A stretch of 64,000 bases of DNA, taken from NCBI GenBank assembly GCA_030737835.1, contig JAUJYN010000015.1:575361-639360 (forward strand). Reading direction: 5' to 3'. This DNA is from Acorus gramineus (taxonomy: Eukaryota > Streptophyta > Magnoliopsida > Acorales > Acoraceae). A program made the translations under genes and the position numbers. The notes below the pieces were generated by a model. It did not search any database. It was not told the origin of the DNA and worked only from the letters and a program-made list of their open reading frames with translations. Of the stretch, positions 1 through 11,741 are shown one piece after another. Position 1 is the stretch's first letter, and every line of letters starts with the position of its first letter.

Positions 1-430
1 AAGGGCATTCTATGTTTTGACGTTCGGGGCAAGCTGAGTTGGCCCTTCATCGGACCGTTTCTCGTCTTTGAGAGGATTGAGGAGGTGGCTCATCATGTAG
101 CCTTTCCCCCACAGCTGGCTCATGCCCACGACGTCGTCCTTGTCTCTTCTGGCTGAGGCATTATGTCCACGATCCTGCTCAGTCATTCCGTTCGACCGTC
201 TCATTCTTGAGATGGATTTGTCGTTCATGGAGCAGTGGATCTAGGTCAAGGACCAACATGAGAAGAGGCTCCACGCTAAGACCGTTTCTTTGATTACAGT
301 GTGTCGGTAGCGCCAGTCTGGTGCATGGACCACTTGGGAGCAAAAGGTCTATGCGTGATACTTGCTATATTCGGTCTTCCCTTTGGGTTTCCTTAAATTT
401 CGAGGACTAAATTTCCTAAGGGGGGGAGAA
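1..430 (+). mobile_element. 3' end of internal region, degenerate family A Tekay/Del element
   Basis: This is the last part of a Ty3-gypsy pol region, enclosing the integrase C-terminal and chromodomain portion, and it ends in a polypurine tract directly before a family A LTR. It is closely similar to 60990-61422 in the other family A element of this window, and more distantly to the pol ends of the family B elements (minus strand around 4831-5250, plus strand 34560-34944). The coding sequence is broken, with several breaks in this short piece. The 5' part of the element lies outside the window. Identification as Tekay/Del rests on the better preserved family B relatives. Confidence 0.8.
415..430 (+). 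other. Polypurine tract (plus-strand primer)
   Basis: CCTAAGGGGGGGAGAA lies immediately before the LTR start TGTTATGCC. The same tract occurs at 61407-61422 and 34977-34992, and on the minus strand at 4784-4799 and 14234-14249. This fixes the 3' LTR boundary of each element. Confidence 0.85.
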
Positions 431-1319
431 TGTTATGCCTGTGTCATTTGGAGCCATTTTAGTTAGGCCTTGGTCACATATGGGTCATTCAGGGCCTTTT
501 AATTTTTCGATCGGAGTCGCTAAAATTTTGGCTTTTAGCCACCTGCGGGAGTTAGAGTACTCTGATTGGAAATCTAACTGCATATTATGGGTCTTGGTAC
601 CGTTTAGTACTACCCATAAAAATTTCATCGAATTCCGGTAACGTTTTGAAAAATATGCAGTTCCAAATCGTATCCGGGTTTTGAGAGTTCCTGGTTTGAT
701 TAGTCGAATAGTGTGAGATATTTTTGAGGATGTGGTGACCTTGGGTAACCTTACCCCCCTTTGCTTAGTGGTGAAGCAACCACTTGGTTATTTTGTTTGT
801 TAGAGGGTGAGAATAGGCATATGTTCAGCCCCCTCTCCCAATCTTGTTCTCACCCCCCCCCCCCCGCCAAGTGAGAAAAATCTCTCTCTCTCTCTCCCAC
901 TCCCTATGTGGACCTCTCTTTGGGTCTCTCTTTCTCTCTTTCAATCCCCTCCTATGTGTTTGTGTTAATGCCTCAAAGAGAAGAGAAGGAGATCTAGAAT
1001 GATGTAGTGCATGAAGAGGTGATCTTGAGGTGGGTTATGTGAGCTTGTGCTCCTAAGTGGCTGTCCCTCTCTCTTTCTCCCCTGGTTTTAGTTATCAAGA
1101 AGAGCACCCAAGGATGGAGGTGGTGGAAGTAGTGGTGGTGGTCGAGGTGGTCAAGGCGCTTGCGAGCCCCTACATCTACCCCTTCCCTTCCCCCTCTCTT
1201 TGGTGAGTTTCCCTCTTCTTTAATTGGGTTTTTATGCATGGTCAGGTGTTAGGGAGGTCATGCAAGGTAGATGAATGAGTTAGGGTGTGTGTGGAGGGGT
1301 TAAAAAAGGGTTAAGAATG

Positions 1320-1720
1320 GCTGGGCGCGCGCGCGGGTCTGTCTGCGTGCGTGCGCGGGCAGACGCGCGCAGAGGGGCGCTGGTAGGCGTAGGCGGGCGC
1401 GTAGGCAGGCGTGTGCGCGTGCGCGCTGGTGCACGCGGAGCGGGCGCGCAGGTGTGCGCGGACGCTGGCAGCAAGCGGGGTGCGCGCAGGACGTGCGCAA
1501 GAGTACGCGCGGGCCCGCGCGAGTGTGCGCACGCTTGGGGCAGTGCGTCTGGGCGTGCACCTGGGCATGCGGCAGGGTGCCAGTGCGCGCGCGCACGCGC
1601 GTGCACGTGTAGGGGCACGCGTGGGGCTGCCCAGGGGCTCGGGTAGGTGCTGGGGCACTCGGGCATGTGTGCGTACGCGCGTGCTCGCATGCGTGCGAGC
1701 CTGTTTGCGTGCATGTCTAA
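1320..1720 (+). other. CpG-dense alternating purine-pyrimidine block inside LTR
   Basis: The stretch is dominated by GCGCGC, GTGCGC and CACGCG steps and stays open in several frames only because stop codons cannot form in such sequence. Equivalent blocks sit at the same LTR position on the plus strand at 20260-20760, 30930-31215, 35895-36395, 56070-56370 and 62740-63100 with 63405-63800. On the minus strand they are at 3530-3900, 10555-10860, 22150-22600, 29450-29815, 46190-46730 and 50990-51410. Alternating CG/CA sequence is prone to Z-DNA; whether it forms here is inference. Confidence 0.8.
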
Positions 1721-1795
1721 TTCTTTGGTATTTCTAGTAATTTCTAAGTGTTGTAAAGTGATTTTACTCACCAAATGAATGCCCTTACCTTGCAG

Positions 1796-1832
1796 ATCTC
1801 GTCAGAAGGGATGCGCGAGGTCCCGGGTTGCG
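1796..1832 (+). other. Exon-like segment between splice-site-like motifs in family A LTR
   Basis: The segment follows CTTGCAG and is followed by GTGAGTGG. The same arrangement is at 56450-56488 (A2) and 36477-36511 (B), and in diverged form after 20843 and 63887. Conservation across two families suggests leader RNA splicing, but no transcript evidence is available here. Confidence 0.45.
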
Positions 1833-4224
1833 GTGAGTGGTTTGGTCCAATCTCCCCCCCCCCCCTCAAGATGCGCTCGACGCGCATAGTCGTGCGTCGC
1901 GCATCGATGGGGCATCCTAGCTATACTACTTGTGTAGATAAGTAGTATGGCCATGCTTAGACTATAATATGTTAGATATCTTGCATGCTAGGCTTATATG
2001 CATGTATTGTATCTGTGTATGAATGATTGTGTTGCATGCGCCCCTCTAATATGGGCATGCATTTGTGTAATATGTATGGATGTATAGAATATGGCATGTC
2101 TTAGGTAGTATTGTAATACTACTTCCCCCGTATTAATTGGAATATCCAGCATGATTAAGTCTGGGTTAATTGTCACGCCCCAGGGCGGCCGTCCCCGATA
2201 CGTGGCAAATATATATAATATCAGCAGTCTATATAGGAGATCAATAAAATACTCTAAACAACATCGAAAATGACAACACAGACAATAATGTAGCTGACAT
2301 AATATATATACATATAGCGGAAGCTTAAACGACTGAGTCTGTAATTCAAAGACATATTACAGACCCGAATACATAATCAACTGTCCTGTGAGAGCCAATA
2401 TAAACAATGACATCCAAATACAAGTGTGTGCCCAAGCACGGATAACAATACATACAATCAAGAAGGGGATGCTGATGGCCTCTCACTCGCAGAACCCAAA
2501 ACGTGACGCTGCTCCGCTACTGCTGTGATGCCTCGGGGAGCTCCTCCTTCAGATCCGACTCAGATACAACTGGAGGAAAAGAATATGCGAGGGGTGAGCC
2601 ACACGCTCAGTGAATGGCACAATCTATGCAACACAACTCATATTAACCTTAAATAATTAAACAGGAGTAACTACACAAGTTAGTGGGTCGTAACATCGCC
2701 GACCCACCCCACCCTCACCCTTACCCTTTAAGGGGGTGACATGGGCCTTTTGGGGCAGACTAGACCGCTCTCCACCCTTGGTCCACCCGGTAGCCTCTCC
2801 CACACTCCGTAGCCTCTACCTGGTATACTCCCACGATCAGCACTGTCCGACGCATCGGAGGTACCTACAGATGGGAGCCCTCTGTCAGGTCAGCTTTCCA
2901 ACGCCGGGGAGTCCCTACTCGGATCCAACCAAAGGGAGAAGACAGCCTACTCACACGGATACGATCCTCTTGGATCCGTCGACAACGATTTGTAACACTA
3001 CTAATGTCATGAATTCTCAAGAATTCCTCCAGGGCGCATAACTAAGATGCGGGGAAACATATATTATAACAACAAGGTTATAATATTCTCTAAGGCATGC
3101 TTATAACAATATGTTCTCATTTTGATTTAATTAAATTAAACTAAATGGGAAACATGCATAGATCGGGGCTTTCCAATCAAGGGACATGGTGTCTAGGCAT
3201 GTATGGGCCTCTATACATGATATATGGGTGCATATCCCTAGCATACAAGGTCTAATGTGGCATGGTTACATCATATTAATCATGCATTGCATAGTTTTTC
3301 ATTTATCACAAGTTAATATACAATTATGGTGCCCCAGGGGAGGGCAATGCACGCCTACGTGCATCGAACGCCTCCCTACTGGGTTGGATTGACCCACTCA
3401 CCGAAACCCGGGTCGTTGCGTGACCGTCCGTCAAGATCTGCAAGACATGGGCATTCAATATGGTGAGTAAACTACACAAATACATAAGAAATTTACTAGA
3501 AATACCCAATACTCGGACAAGCATGCATACGGACCCGCACGCATGCGAGCACGCGCGTACGCACGAGTCCGAGTGCCCCGACACCTCCCGAACCCTCGGG
3601 CAGCCATACGCATGGCCCCCCACACGCGCACGCACGAATGCGCACGCACGCATGCGCCCCTGGCGCACTGTCGCGCCCCTTCCCGCGCGCCCAGACGCGC
3701 TGCGCGCGCGCGACGCTCGAGCGCGCCCGCGCGCACCGCGCATCCAGCCCAGCGCATACCCGCGCACACTGCGCCCCCGCGCAGCACCCCCGCGCACGCC
3801 CGTGCGTCTGCGCGTACGCGCGCGCACCCCCAATGCGCCCGTCTGCGCACGCCAGCGCCCGTCTGCGCGCGCAGACGCGCGCGCCCGAGCCCCTTCCACC
3901 CCCTCCTCAGCCCACCCACACCCCCTACCACCTATGCAAAGCATGCATAACCATTTAAACACCCTAATCAATCATCTAAGCAAGCTAAGGGAGGAGGAAG
4001 ACTTACCCAAGGAGAGGAAGAACAAGGGGGGAAAGCTCGGGTGCCCTTTGCGCACCAAACCACCTCAACCGCCACCACCAAGACCACCACCACCTCAGCC
4101 ACTCTCAAGGCCTAAAAATGGCTGAAAACAGGGGAGGGGAAGCCATGAGAGGGAGGTAGAGAAAGGGAAATCAAAACAAAACCATACAAAGGTAGATCAC
4201 ACACATACCTTTCTTTTTCCCTTC

Positions 4225-4232
4225 TAGGGTTT
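4225..4232 (-). promoter_or_regulatory. Telo-box (AAACCCTA) in family B LTR
   Basis: On the minus strand this reads AAACCCTA. It is conserved at the same LTR position at 11196-11203 (minus) and at 19939-19947, 30588-30595 and 35553-35560 (plus). Telo-boxes are known promoter or leader elements of plant translation-related genes. A role in this LTR is inference. Confidence 0.4.
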
Positions 4233-4352
4233 TCTTTTTCTTCTCCTTCTACTACCTCTAATGGAAGAAACAAAGAAGAGGGATGAGTGATGGAGTGTGT
4301 GAGAGGGAGAGTGAGATGGGGAAGAGAAGGGGGATGCCCACAAATAGGGCTT

Positions 4353-4383
<31 letters not shown>

Positions 4384-4388
4384 ACTTA
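4353..4388. repeat. (CA)n microsatellite in family B LTR
   Basis: An almost pure CA run interrupted by CT near its end. The same site is shorter in the other LTR of this element (around 11325-11340) and appears as a TG run at 35420-35434 in another B copy, so it varies between copies. Confidence 0.9.
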
Positions 4389-4409
4389 GAACAATTAGGG
4401 CTGGTGGGC

Positions 4410-4538
4410 TTGACTTTGAGTCAACCCAACCACACAAAAAAACAAAAGTATTTGACCAAGTCAATGGTCAAATTTGACTTGGTCCAAGTCTTCTTTGACT
4501 TGGTCAAGTCCCCCTTTGACATTCCCACTCGGTCAAAA
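4410..4538 (-). promoter_or_regulatory. W-box (TTGAC) cluster in family B U3
   Basis: About ten TTGAC/GTCAA cores lie within 130 bp, in both orientations. Equivalent clusters are at 11350-11490 (minus) and at 18150-18260, 19620-19730, 30270-30380, 35242-35346 and 62165-62265 (plus). A smaller set occurs in family A near 44215-44320. TTGAC is the core recognised by WRKY factors, which are wound- and defence-related in plants. Binding is inferred, not shown. Confidence 0.45.
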
Positions 4539-4830
4539 CCCGGATACGATTCAGAACTGCCAAATTCTAAACGTTACCGGAATTCGATGAAAATTTTGTG
4601 AGTGGTTCGAAATGGCACCAGGACACATAATGTGCAGTTAGATTTTCAATCGGAGTTCTCGAGCTCATGCAGATAGCTAAAAGTCCAAAATTTTAGCGGT
4701 TCCGATCGAAAAAAGAAAAAGTTGAAAACTGCCAGAAATGTCCCAAAGGTGACCAGAAGGCTAAAAGTGACACATATATAACATTCTTCCCCCCTTAGGA
4801 AATTTTGTCCACAAAATAATACAAAAACAT

Positions 4831-7800
4831 CTAGGAAGGGAAAAGATGCGGATATGCGCCACGCATGGCGTCCTCGCGCTCCCAAGTGGCCTCGGCACCA
4901 GAACGGTGCTGCCATCGCACCTTAACCAGCTGGACGGTCTTGGTGCGGAGCCTCTTCTCGCGTCGGTCCAGGATCTCGATCGGCTGCTCCACGAATGACA
5001 AGTCCGGCTCGAAGACGAGCGGCTCGAACGGAATAACGTGAGCAGGATCGTGGACGTAACGCCTCAGCTGCGAGACATGGAAGACGTCATGGGCTGAGCC
5101 AACTGTGGGGGCAGGGCTATGCGATAGGCCACCTCTCCAACCCGCTCGAGGATGAGAAACGGCCCAATGAAACGCGGACTCAGCTTGCCCCGCACACCGA
5201 AACGGAAGATGCCCTTCATCGGGGACACCTTCAGGAAAACATGGTCACCAACCTCGAAGGCGAGCTCACGGCGACGACGATCGGCGTAGCTCTTCTGACG
5301 GCTCTGAGCGACTCGGATACGCTCACGAATCGTCTTGACCATCTCTGAGGTCTGGTGGATGATCTCTGGTCCCTCCAACTGGCGCTCTCCGACCTCGTCC
5401 CAACACAAGGGGGACCTGCAGCTGCGGCCATAGAGCGCTTCATATGGTGCCATCCGGATACTCGAGTGGTAGCTGTTGTTGTAGGCAAACTCCACCAACG
5501 GAAGATGCCTCTCCCAACTGCCCCCAAAGTCGAGAACGCAAGCTCGCAGCATGTCCTCCAGGGTCTGAATCGTCCTCTCCGACTGGCCGTCCGTCTGCGG
5601 ATGAAACGCTGTACTGAAGTGGAGGTTCGTACCAAGGGCGTGCTGAAGGCTACGCCAGAACCTCGAAGTAAATCTCGCGTCTCTATCAGAAATGATGCTG
5701 ACGGGAGTGCCATGGAGACGAACAATCTCGGAGACAAACAACTGCGCCAGGGTGTCCAGAGAATCGGTGAGTCGAATGGGGAGGAAATGAGCGGACTTAG
5801 TCAGTCGGTCGACGATTACCCAGATGGCATCGCGACCCGAACGTGACCTCGGCAAGCCCGAAACGAAGTCCATGGTGATCTGCTCCCACTTCCACTGAGG
5901 AATCTCAATGGACTGCAGCTTCCCCGCAGGACGCTGATGTTCCGACTTCACCTGCTGGCATACCAAGCAACGGGCAACGAAACGGCCAATATCCGCCTTC
6001 ATCCCGCGCCACCAGTAGCCACGACGAAGGCCCCTGTACATCTTCGTGCCACCAGGATGCACTGTGTACCTCGAACGATGGGCCTCGTCCAAGATCTTCT
6101 GCTTCAACTCTGCGTCGTCAGGAATGCATACTCGACCTCTGAACCGCAGGATTCCGTCCTCGCGAATCTGGTAGTCCGGACGCTCGCCCCGGGCGACGCC
6201 TTCAGAGAGGACTAGAAAGTGAGGATCCTGCCCCTGAGCCGTGCGGATCTCGTCGAGAAGAACGGGCTGCACCACTAGCCTGGCCAAAAAGCCACCCGCA
6301 GGTGTCTCTCGAACGCTGATCCAGCAAGCGGCCTCCTCCAGAAGCCTCCAACGACGTACAGCCAAGTGGGCGGCCATGCCCAAGGGCTGCCTGCTGAGAG
6401 CATCGGCCACGACATTCGCCTTACCCGGATGGTAAGCGATGTCACAATCATAGTCCTTCAGGAACTCGACCCAACGTCTCTGACGCATGTTGAGCTCCGG
6501 CTGGGACTGCAAGTAAGTCAAGCTCTTGTGATCAGTGAAGAGCTCGAACTCCTCGCCATAGAGGTAGTGCCTCCACATCTTCAGCGCAAAGATGATCGCT
6601 GCTAACTCTAAATCGTGGGTGGGGTAATTCTGCTCATGGGGCTTCAACTGACGCGACGCGTAAGCCACAACCTTACCGTACTGCATCAGGACGCAACCCA
6701 CACCCAGCCGCGATGCATCGGAGTAGACTGCGAATCCACCACTCCCAGACGGAATGGTAAGAACTGGCGCTGAGGTGAGCCTTCGCTTCAACTCCAGGAA
6801 GCTCTCCTCGCAAGATGGGACCACTCGAACCGGACATCCTTCCGAGTGAGGCGGGTCAGAGGAACAGCTATCTTCGAGAAACCCTCGACAAACCTCCGAT
6901 AATAACCCGCCAAACCCAGGAAGCTCCGAATCTCTGTGGGGTTCGACGGTCGACGCCAATTCGACACGGCGAGCGTCTTGTCCGGGTCCACAGATATACC
7001 CTCGCCGGAAATCACGTGGCCTAGAAAGGCCATACGCTCCAACCAAAACTCGCACTTACTGAACTTGGCGAACAACTGATGTCGGGCCAAAGTCTCCAAG
7101 ACAGTGCGGAGATGGTCAGCGTGCTCCTCAAGACTCCTCGAGTACACCAGAATATCATCGATGAAGACTACTACGAAGGAGTCGAGGAAGGGCCGAAACA
7201 CCCGGTTCATCAGATCCATGAAGGCTGCCGGCGCATTCGTCAACCCAAACGGCAGTACTCGGAACTCGTAGTGCCCATAACGGGTACGAAAGGCCGTCTT
7301 CGGAATATCTGACTCCCGGATCTTCAGCTGATAGTAGCCCGAACGGAGATCGATCTTAGAAAAGACACGCGCTCCCTGGAGCTGGTCAAACAGATCGTCA
7401 ATCCGTGGCAAGGGGTACTTGTTCTTCACGGTCCGCTTGTTCAGCTGCCTGTAATCAATACAAAGACGCAGCGAACCGTCCTTCCGAACGAACAAAACAG
7501 GGGCTCCCCACGGAGAAACACTCGGACGTGCGAAGCCCTTCTCGAGCAACTCCTCCAACTGCTCCTTGAGCACCTTCAGCTCTGCTGGGGCCATCCGGTA
7601 CGGAGCTCTCGAAATCGGCTCGGTCCCCGGAATTAGATTAATCTCAAACTCGATCGCGCGATCCGGCGGTAATCCCGGAAGATCATCGGGGAAAACCTCC
7701 GGATATTCCGCCACGACCGGAGTCTGACTGATATCTGCCCGCAGTGGTGCATCCTCCTCAGCAATATACGCCAGAAAGCCCTCACATCCTCCCTGAAGGA

Positions 7801-8230
7801 GTCTCCACGCCTGGATAGATGACACGAACCCCAAAGGGGCTATGTCACGATCGCCCACGAACTGGAAAGATCTCCGACCCGGAAGGTGGAAAGACACCGA
7901 CTTCGCAAAACAGTCGATGCTGGCGTGACTAGCTGAGAGCCAATCCATTCCCAGGATGGCATCGAAGTCCGTCATGGCGAGCTCTACCAACTCTACTGGA
8001 AACTCATGCTCCGCAATCGCCACGGTACACCCTCGGTAAACAGAACGGAGGAGAATACGGTCTCCGACGGGCAATGATATCTCCAGCATAACATCAAGAG
8101 GGGCGGACACCACGCCCATCCGTCTCGCAAAAACGGGAGACACGAACGAGTGCGTGGCTCCGGAATCAAATAACACATATGCAGGGAGCTGGGAGATCAA
8201 AACAATACCTCAGACCACGCTACCCGAAGC
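4831..8230 (-). pseudogene. pol region of family B element (PR-RT-RNase H-IN-chromodomain)
   Basis: Domains in order of translation: aspartic protease with DSGATHSF near 8143-8167; reverse transcriptase about 7000-7603, with the FIDDI catalytic motif near 7151-7165 and [10 protein letters not shown] upstream; RNase H about 6410-6740 with DAS, DLE and TDH motifs; integrase about 5375-6158 with an HHCC zinc finger (HX6H, CX2C) and DDE residues spaced like D-60-D-35-E. It ends in a chromodomain about 4834-4985 (RREKRLRTK and ATWELEDAMR-like motifs seen in the B copy at 34790-34941). The domain order and C-terminal chromodomain place it in the chromovirus Tekay/Del lineage. The reading frame is broken a few times. 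As a fossil it would have encoded the replication and integration enzymes. Confidence 0.92.
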
Positions 8231-9579
8231 CTGCGCCTCCTCGGCTGAAAGTGCTGCAACTCGACCCTGAACAAACTGCGGCTGAGGAGCAGGGGCACGC
8301 CTCGCAGGCTGCACTGGCTGCCTCCTCTGGTCAACTCGGCCACCCTGTGGCTGCTGCTGCTGACGCTGTGGCTGCTGCTGCTGCTGGCATGGTTGCTGCT
8401 GCTACAGCTGCGGCTGCTGGTGCAGCACACGGGGTCGACCAGCATCAGGGCAATTATACAAAATATGCCCGACGCGCTGATAATGGTAACAGCGCCGCAT
8501 CTCTGGTTGCCTGGCCTGGACTGGTACTGCCGCAATGGGTGCTGGACCTCGCGCTGGCACCACATCGACTGGAGTAGCGGCGGCCGCTGACTGATCAAAG
8601 CGGGGCCGCTTCTTCTTGCGATGTCCCTGGTTCTGGGGGGCCTCTGGTCTGCAGAAGGGGTTGGAAACCCCAAAGGGACCCCAAGGTCTCGCTCGACTGT
8701 CTTCGCATGAGACACCAAGTCTGAGTACCTCGTGAACGCCTGTGAGGTGACATGCACCCGGATGGTGCTAATGAGACCCATCTCGAAACGACGGCATCGC
8801 GTCTCCTCATCCATCACCAAGGCGGGGGCGAACCGGGAAAGCCTCGTGAAACGTGTGGAGTAGTCAGCGACTGACATGGAGCCCTGCGTCAGCTGCTCGA
8901 ACTCTCGCATCACGATCTGGCGTGTCGAAAACGGGAAGTACTCCTCCAGAAAGTACCTCCGGAACCCAGCCCATAGAAGTCGCTCCACTCCCTCGGGGAT
9001 GTCCACCGATCGGGTAGCCCACCAGTCGGCGGCGCTACCCTTCAACATGAAGGTGGCCAGTGAGACACGCTGGCGGTCGGTGCAGTGCATGGTCGAGAAG
9101 ATCTTGTCTACCTCCATCAACCAACGCTCAGGGGCAAGGGGGTCCGCCGTCTGGCCATGGAACTCGGGAGGGTGGAGCTTCAGAAAGGCAGTGAGGCCGC
9201 TCTGATGCACTCGTGCCGTAGCCTCTAGCTCCACCTCCCTCTCCAGGGGATCCTGAACTCCCACCACCGGAATCACCACGGGAACCACCGGTGGATCTGC
9301 CACCAAGGGGACCTGTGGAACTGCCTCGCGGGCCGCCCGCAGCTCCTGGATCTCTCGTGCCTGATCAGCTAACGCCCTAGTCTGGGCCTCCAGTGCCCTA
9401 GTCTGAGTCTCCACTAGATCTGCGATACGAGCGTAAGCACGCTCCCATGCAGGAGGCTCCTGCGCCGGTCCTGGCCCCATAGCCGAGGACCCTCCAGTAG
9501 ACTCCTCGCCTCTGGTAGGTTCGGAAACCTCCAAGGGCCGAGGGGGACCACGTCCACGCATTCCTCTGCGAGGAGGCAT
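8231..9579 (-). pseudogene. gag region of family B element
   Basis: The frame starts MPPRRGMRGRGPP at 9579, the same start context as the B copy at 31771. A retrotransposon gag core of about 170 residues follows, with motifs FLKLHPPEFHG, ADWWATRSV and LTQGSMSVADYSTRF, and then a glutamine/serine-rich tail reaching the protease. Gag forms the virus-like particle in the cytoplasm. The start is chosen because it follows the primer site by about 100 bp and is shared between copies. The tail region is degraded. Confidence 0.88.
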
Positions 9580-9674
9580 ATCAGCAACCTAAGAAAACAG
9601 ACACTAGGATCAGAATACTCATATAGAAATCCTAGGACTCATCTCTAAGAAAACAATTGGCTCTGACAGGACCA

Positions 9675-9687
9675 GGCTCTGATACCA
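9675..9687 (-). other. Primer binding site, initiator Met-tRNA type
   Basis: On the minus strand this reads TGGTATCAGAGCC, complementary to the 3' end of plant tRNA-iMet, a few bases inside the 5' LTR. The same site is at 31656-31668, 53661-53673 and 58676-58688. Confidence 0.9.
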
Positions 9688-9692
9688 ACTTT

Positions 9693-11741
9693 TGTCACGC
9701 CCAGGCGGCCGTCCCCGATACGTGGCAAATATATATAATATCAGCAGTCTATACAGGAGATCAATAAAATACTCTAAACAACATCGAAAATGACAACACA
9801 GACAATAATGTAGCTGACATAATATATACAAATAGCGGAAGCTTAAACGACTGAGTCTGTAATTCAAAGACATATTACAGACCCGAATACATAATCAACT
9901 GTCCTGTGAGAGCCAATATACACAATGACATCCAAATACAAGTGTGTGCCCAAGCACGGATAACAATACATACAATCAAGAAGGGGATGCTGATGGCCTC
10001 TCACTCGCAGAACCCAAAACGTGACGCTGCTCCGCTACTGCTGTGTTGCCTCGGGGAGCTCCTCCTTCAGATCCGACTCAGATACAACTGGAGGAAAAGA
10101 ATATGCGAGGGGTGAGCCACACGCTCAGTGAATGGCACAATCTATGCATCACAACTCATATTAACCTTAAATAATTATAGTCCCTAAACGGGAGTAACTA
10201 CACAATCTAGTGGGTCGTAACATCGCCGACCCACCCTGCCCTCACCCTCACCCTTTAAGGGGGTGACATGGGCCTTTTGGGGCAGACTAGACCGCTCTCC
10301 ACCCCTGGTCCACCCGGTAGCCTCTCCCACACTCCCACAAGTTAATATACAATTATGGTGTCCCAGGGGAGGGAAATGCACGCCTACGTGCATCGAACGC
10401 CTCCCTACTGGGTTGGATTGACCCACTCACCGAAACCTGGGTCGTTGCGTGACCGTCCGTCAAGATCTGCAAGACATGGGCATTCAATATGGTCAGTAAC
10501 TACGCAAATACATAAGAAATTTACTAGAAATACCCAATACTCGGACAAGCATGCCTACGAACCCGCACGCATGCGAGCACGCGCGTACGCACGCTAGTCC
10601 GAGTGCCCCGACACCCTCCCAAACCCTCGGGCAGCCATACGCATCCCCCCCCCCACGCGCACGCACGAATGAGCGCGCACGCATGCGCCCCTGCACCCCT
10701 GCCCGCGCCCAGACGCGCTGTAGCCCGCGCGCACACGCTCAGGCGCGCCCGCGCGCACCGCGCGTCCAGCCCAGCGCGTACCCGGGCGCACTGCTCCCCC
10801 GCGCAGCACCCCGCGCGCACTCCCGCGTGTCTGCGCGTACGCGCGCGCGCCCGAGCCCCTTCCACCCCCTCCTCAGCCCACCCACACCCCCTACCACCTA
10901 TGCAAAGCATGCATAACCACTTAAACACCCTAATCAATCATCTAAGCAAGCTAAGGGAGGAGGAAGACTTACCCAAGGAGAGGAAGAACAGGGGGGGGGG
11001 GGAACTCGGGTGCCCTTTGCGCACCAAACCACCTCTTCCGCCACCACCAACACCACCTCCTCCTCAGCCACTCTCAAGGCCTAAAAATGGCTGAAAACAG
11101 GGGTGGGGGAAGCCATGAGAGGGAGGTAGAGAAATGGAAATCAAAACAAATACCATACAAAGGTAGATCACACACATACCTTTCTTTTTCCCTTCTAGGG
11201 TTTTCTTTTTCTTCTCCTTCTACTAACTCTAATGGAGCAAAGAAAGAAGAGGGAGTGAGTGATGGAGTGTGTGAGAGGGAGAGTGAGATGGGGAAGAGAA
11301 GGGGGCGCCCACAAATAGGGCCACACACACACTCACACACTTTGAACAATTAGGGTTGGTGGGGATTGACTTGAGTCAACCCAACCACACAAAAAAACAA
11401 AAGTATTTGACCAAGTCAATGGTCAAATTTGACTTGGTCAAAGTCTTCTTTGACTTGGTCAAGTCCCCCCTTTGACATTCCCACTCGGTCAAAACCCGGA
11501 TACGATTCGGAACTGCCAAATTCTAAAACGTTACTGGAATTCGATGAAATTTTCGTGAGTGGTTCGAAATGGCACCAGGACACATAATGTGCAGTTAGAT
11601 TTTCAATCGGAGTTCTCGAGCTCATGAAGATAGCTAAAAGTCTAAAATTTTAGCGGTTCCGATCGAAAAAAGAAAAAGTTGGAAAACTGCCAGAAATATC
11701 CCAAAGGTGACCAGAAGGCTAAAAGTGACACATATATAACA
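9693..11741 (-). repeat. Family B 5' LTR (2049 bp)
   Basis: Boundaries are TG...CA with the primer site just inside. It is shorter than its partner at 2171-4783 but keeps the U3 TTGAC cluster, telo-box, CpG-dense block (10555-10860) and hairpin region (about 10110-10135). Confidence 0.92.

Larger units (their letters stand above)
431..2170 (+). mobile_element. Family A1 3' LTR, left arm
   Basis: The LTR starts TGTTATGCCTGTGTCA after the polypurine tract. It resumes at 11747 after a nested family B element and ends GGGGCGTGACA at 13883; the two arms together make about 3.88 kb, long even for Tekay/Del. In order it holds a U3 head with TTGAC-type motifs, C-rich and CT-rich runs (about 850-960), a donor-like GGTGAGTTT near 1202, a CpG-dense block (1320-1720), and an acceptor-like CTTGCAG at 1789-1795. 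Next come a 37-nt exon-like segment and GTGAGTGG at 1833. It carries no protein gene. Confidence 0.9.
2171..4783 (-). repeat. Family B 3' LTR (2613 bp)
   Basis: Read on the minus strand it starts TGTTATATATGTGTCAC-like at 4783 and ends GGGGCGTGACA at 2171. It contains a TTGAC/GTCAA cluster (4410-4538), a (CA)n run, a telo-box (TAGGGTTT at 4225-4232), a CpG-dense block (3530-3900), splice-site-like motifs near 3410-3450, and the conserved hairpin next to the LTR end (around 2603-2625). Confidence 0.92.
2171..11741 (-). mobile_element. Family B Tekay/Del-type Ty3-gypsy element with both LTRs
   Basis: A full-span element on the minus strand: 5' LTR 9693-11741, primer site 9675-9687, gag, pol, polypurine tract 4784-4799, 3' LTR 2171-4783. 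It is flanked by TTAAT (2166-2170) and TTCAT (11742-11746), a 5-bp target duplication with one difference. The target is an A1 LTR: the uninterrupted version of that site can be read at 56790-56830. The element is broken, with roughly four breaks in its coding part. The LTRs differ in length by about 560 bp and by about 2-3 % where I compared them by eye, which at the usual plant rate of about 1.3e-8 per site per year suggests about 1 million years. Confidence 0.93.

Noticed and set aside
1280-1774. Long overlapping open frames on both strands (arginine/alanine-rich)
   Set aside because: They lie wholly in the CpG-dense LTR block, where stops are rare in all frames. The predicted peptides are low-complexity and not conserved between copies.
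3324-4125. Open frames of 100-220 codons on both strands
   Set aside because: Same compositional artefact in a family B LTR. Equivalent frames at 10493-11094, 20025-20850, 22115-22619, 29406-29861, 35810-36524, 46159-47120 and 50799-51701 were rejected for the same reason.
5231-6605. Other-frame and opposite-strand open frames over the pol region
   Set aside because: Shadows of the integrase, RNase H and reverse transcriptase coding strand. No family motif in those frames.
8179-8590. Plus-strand frames with leucine/alanine-rich sequence over gag
   Set aside because: Antisense of the glutamine-rich gag tail (CTG/CAG repeats), not a separate gene.
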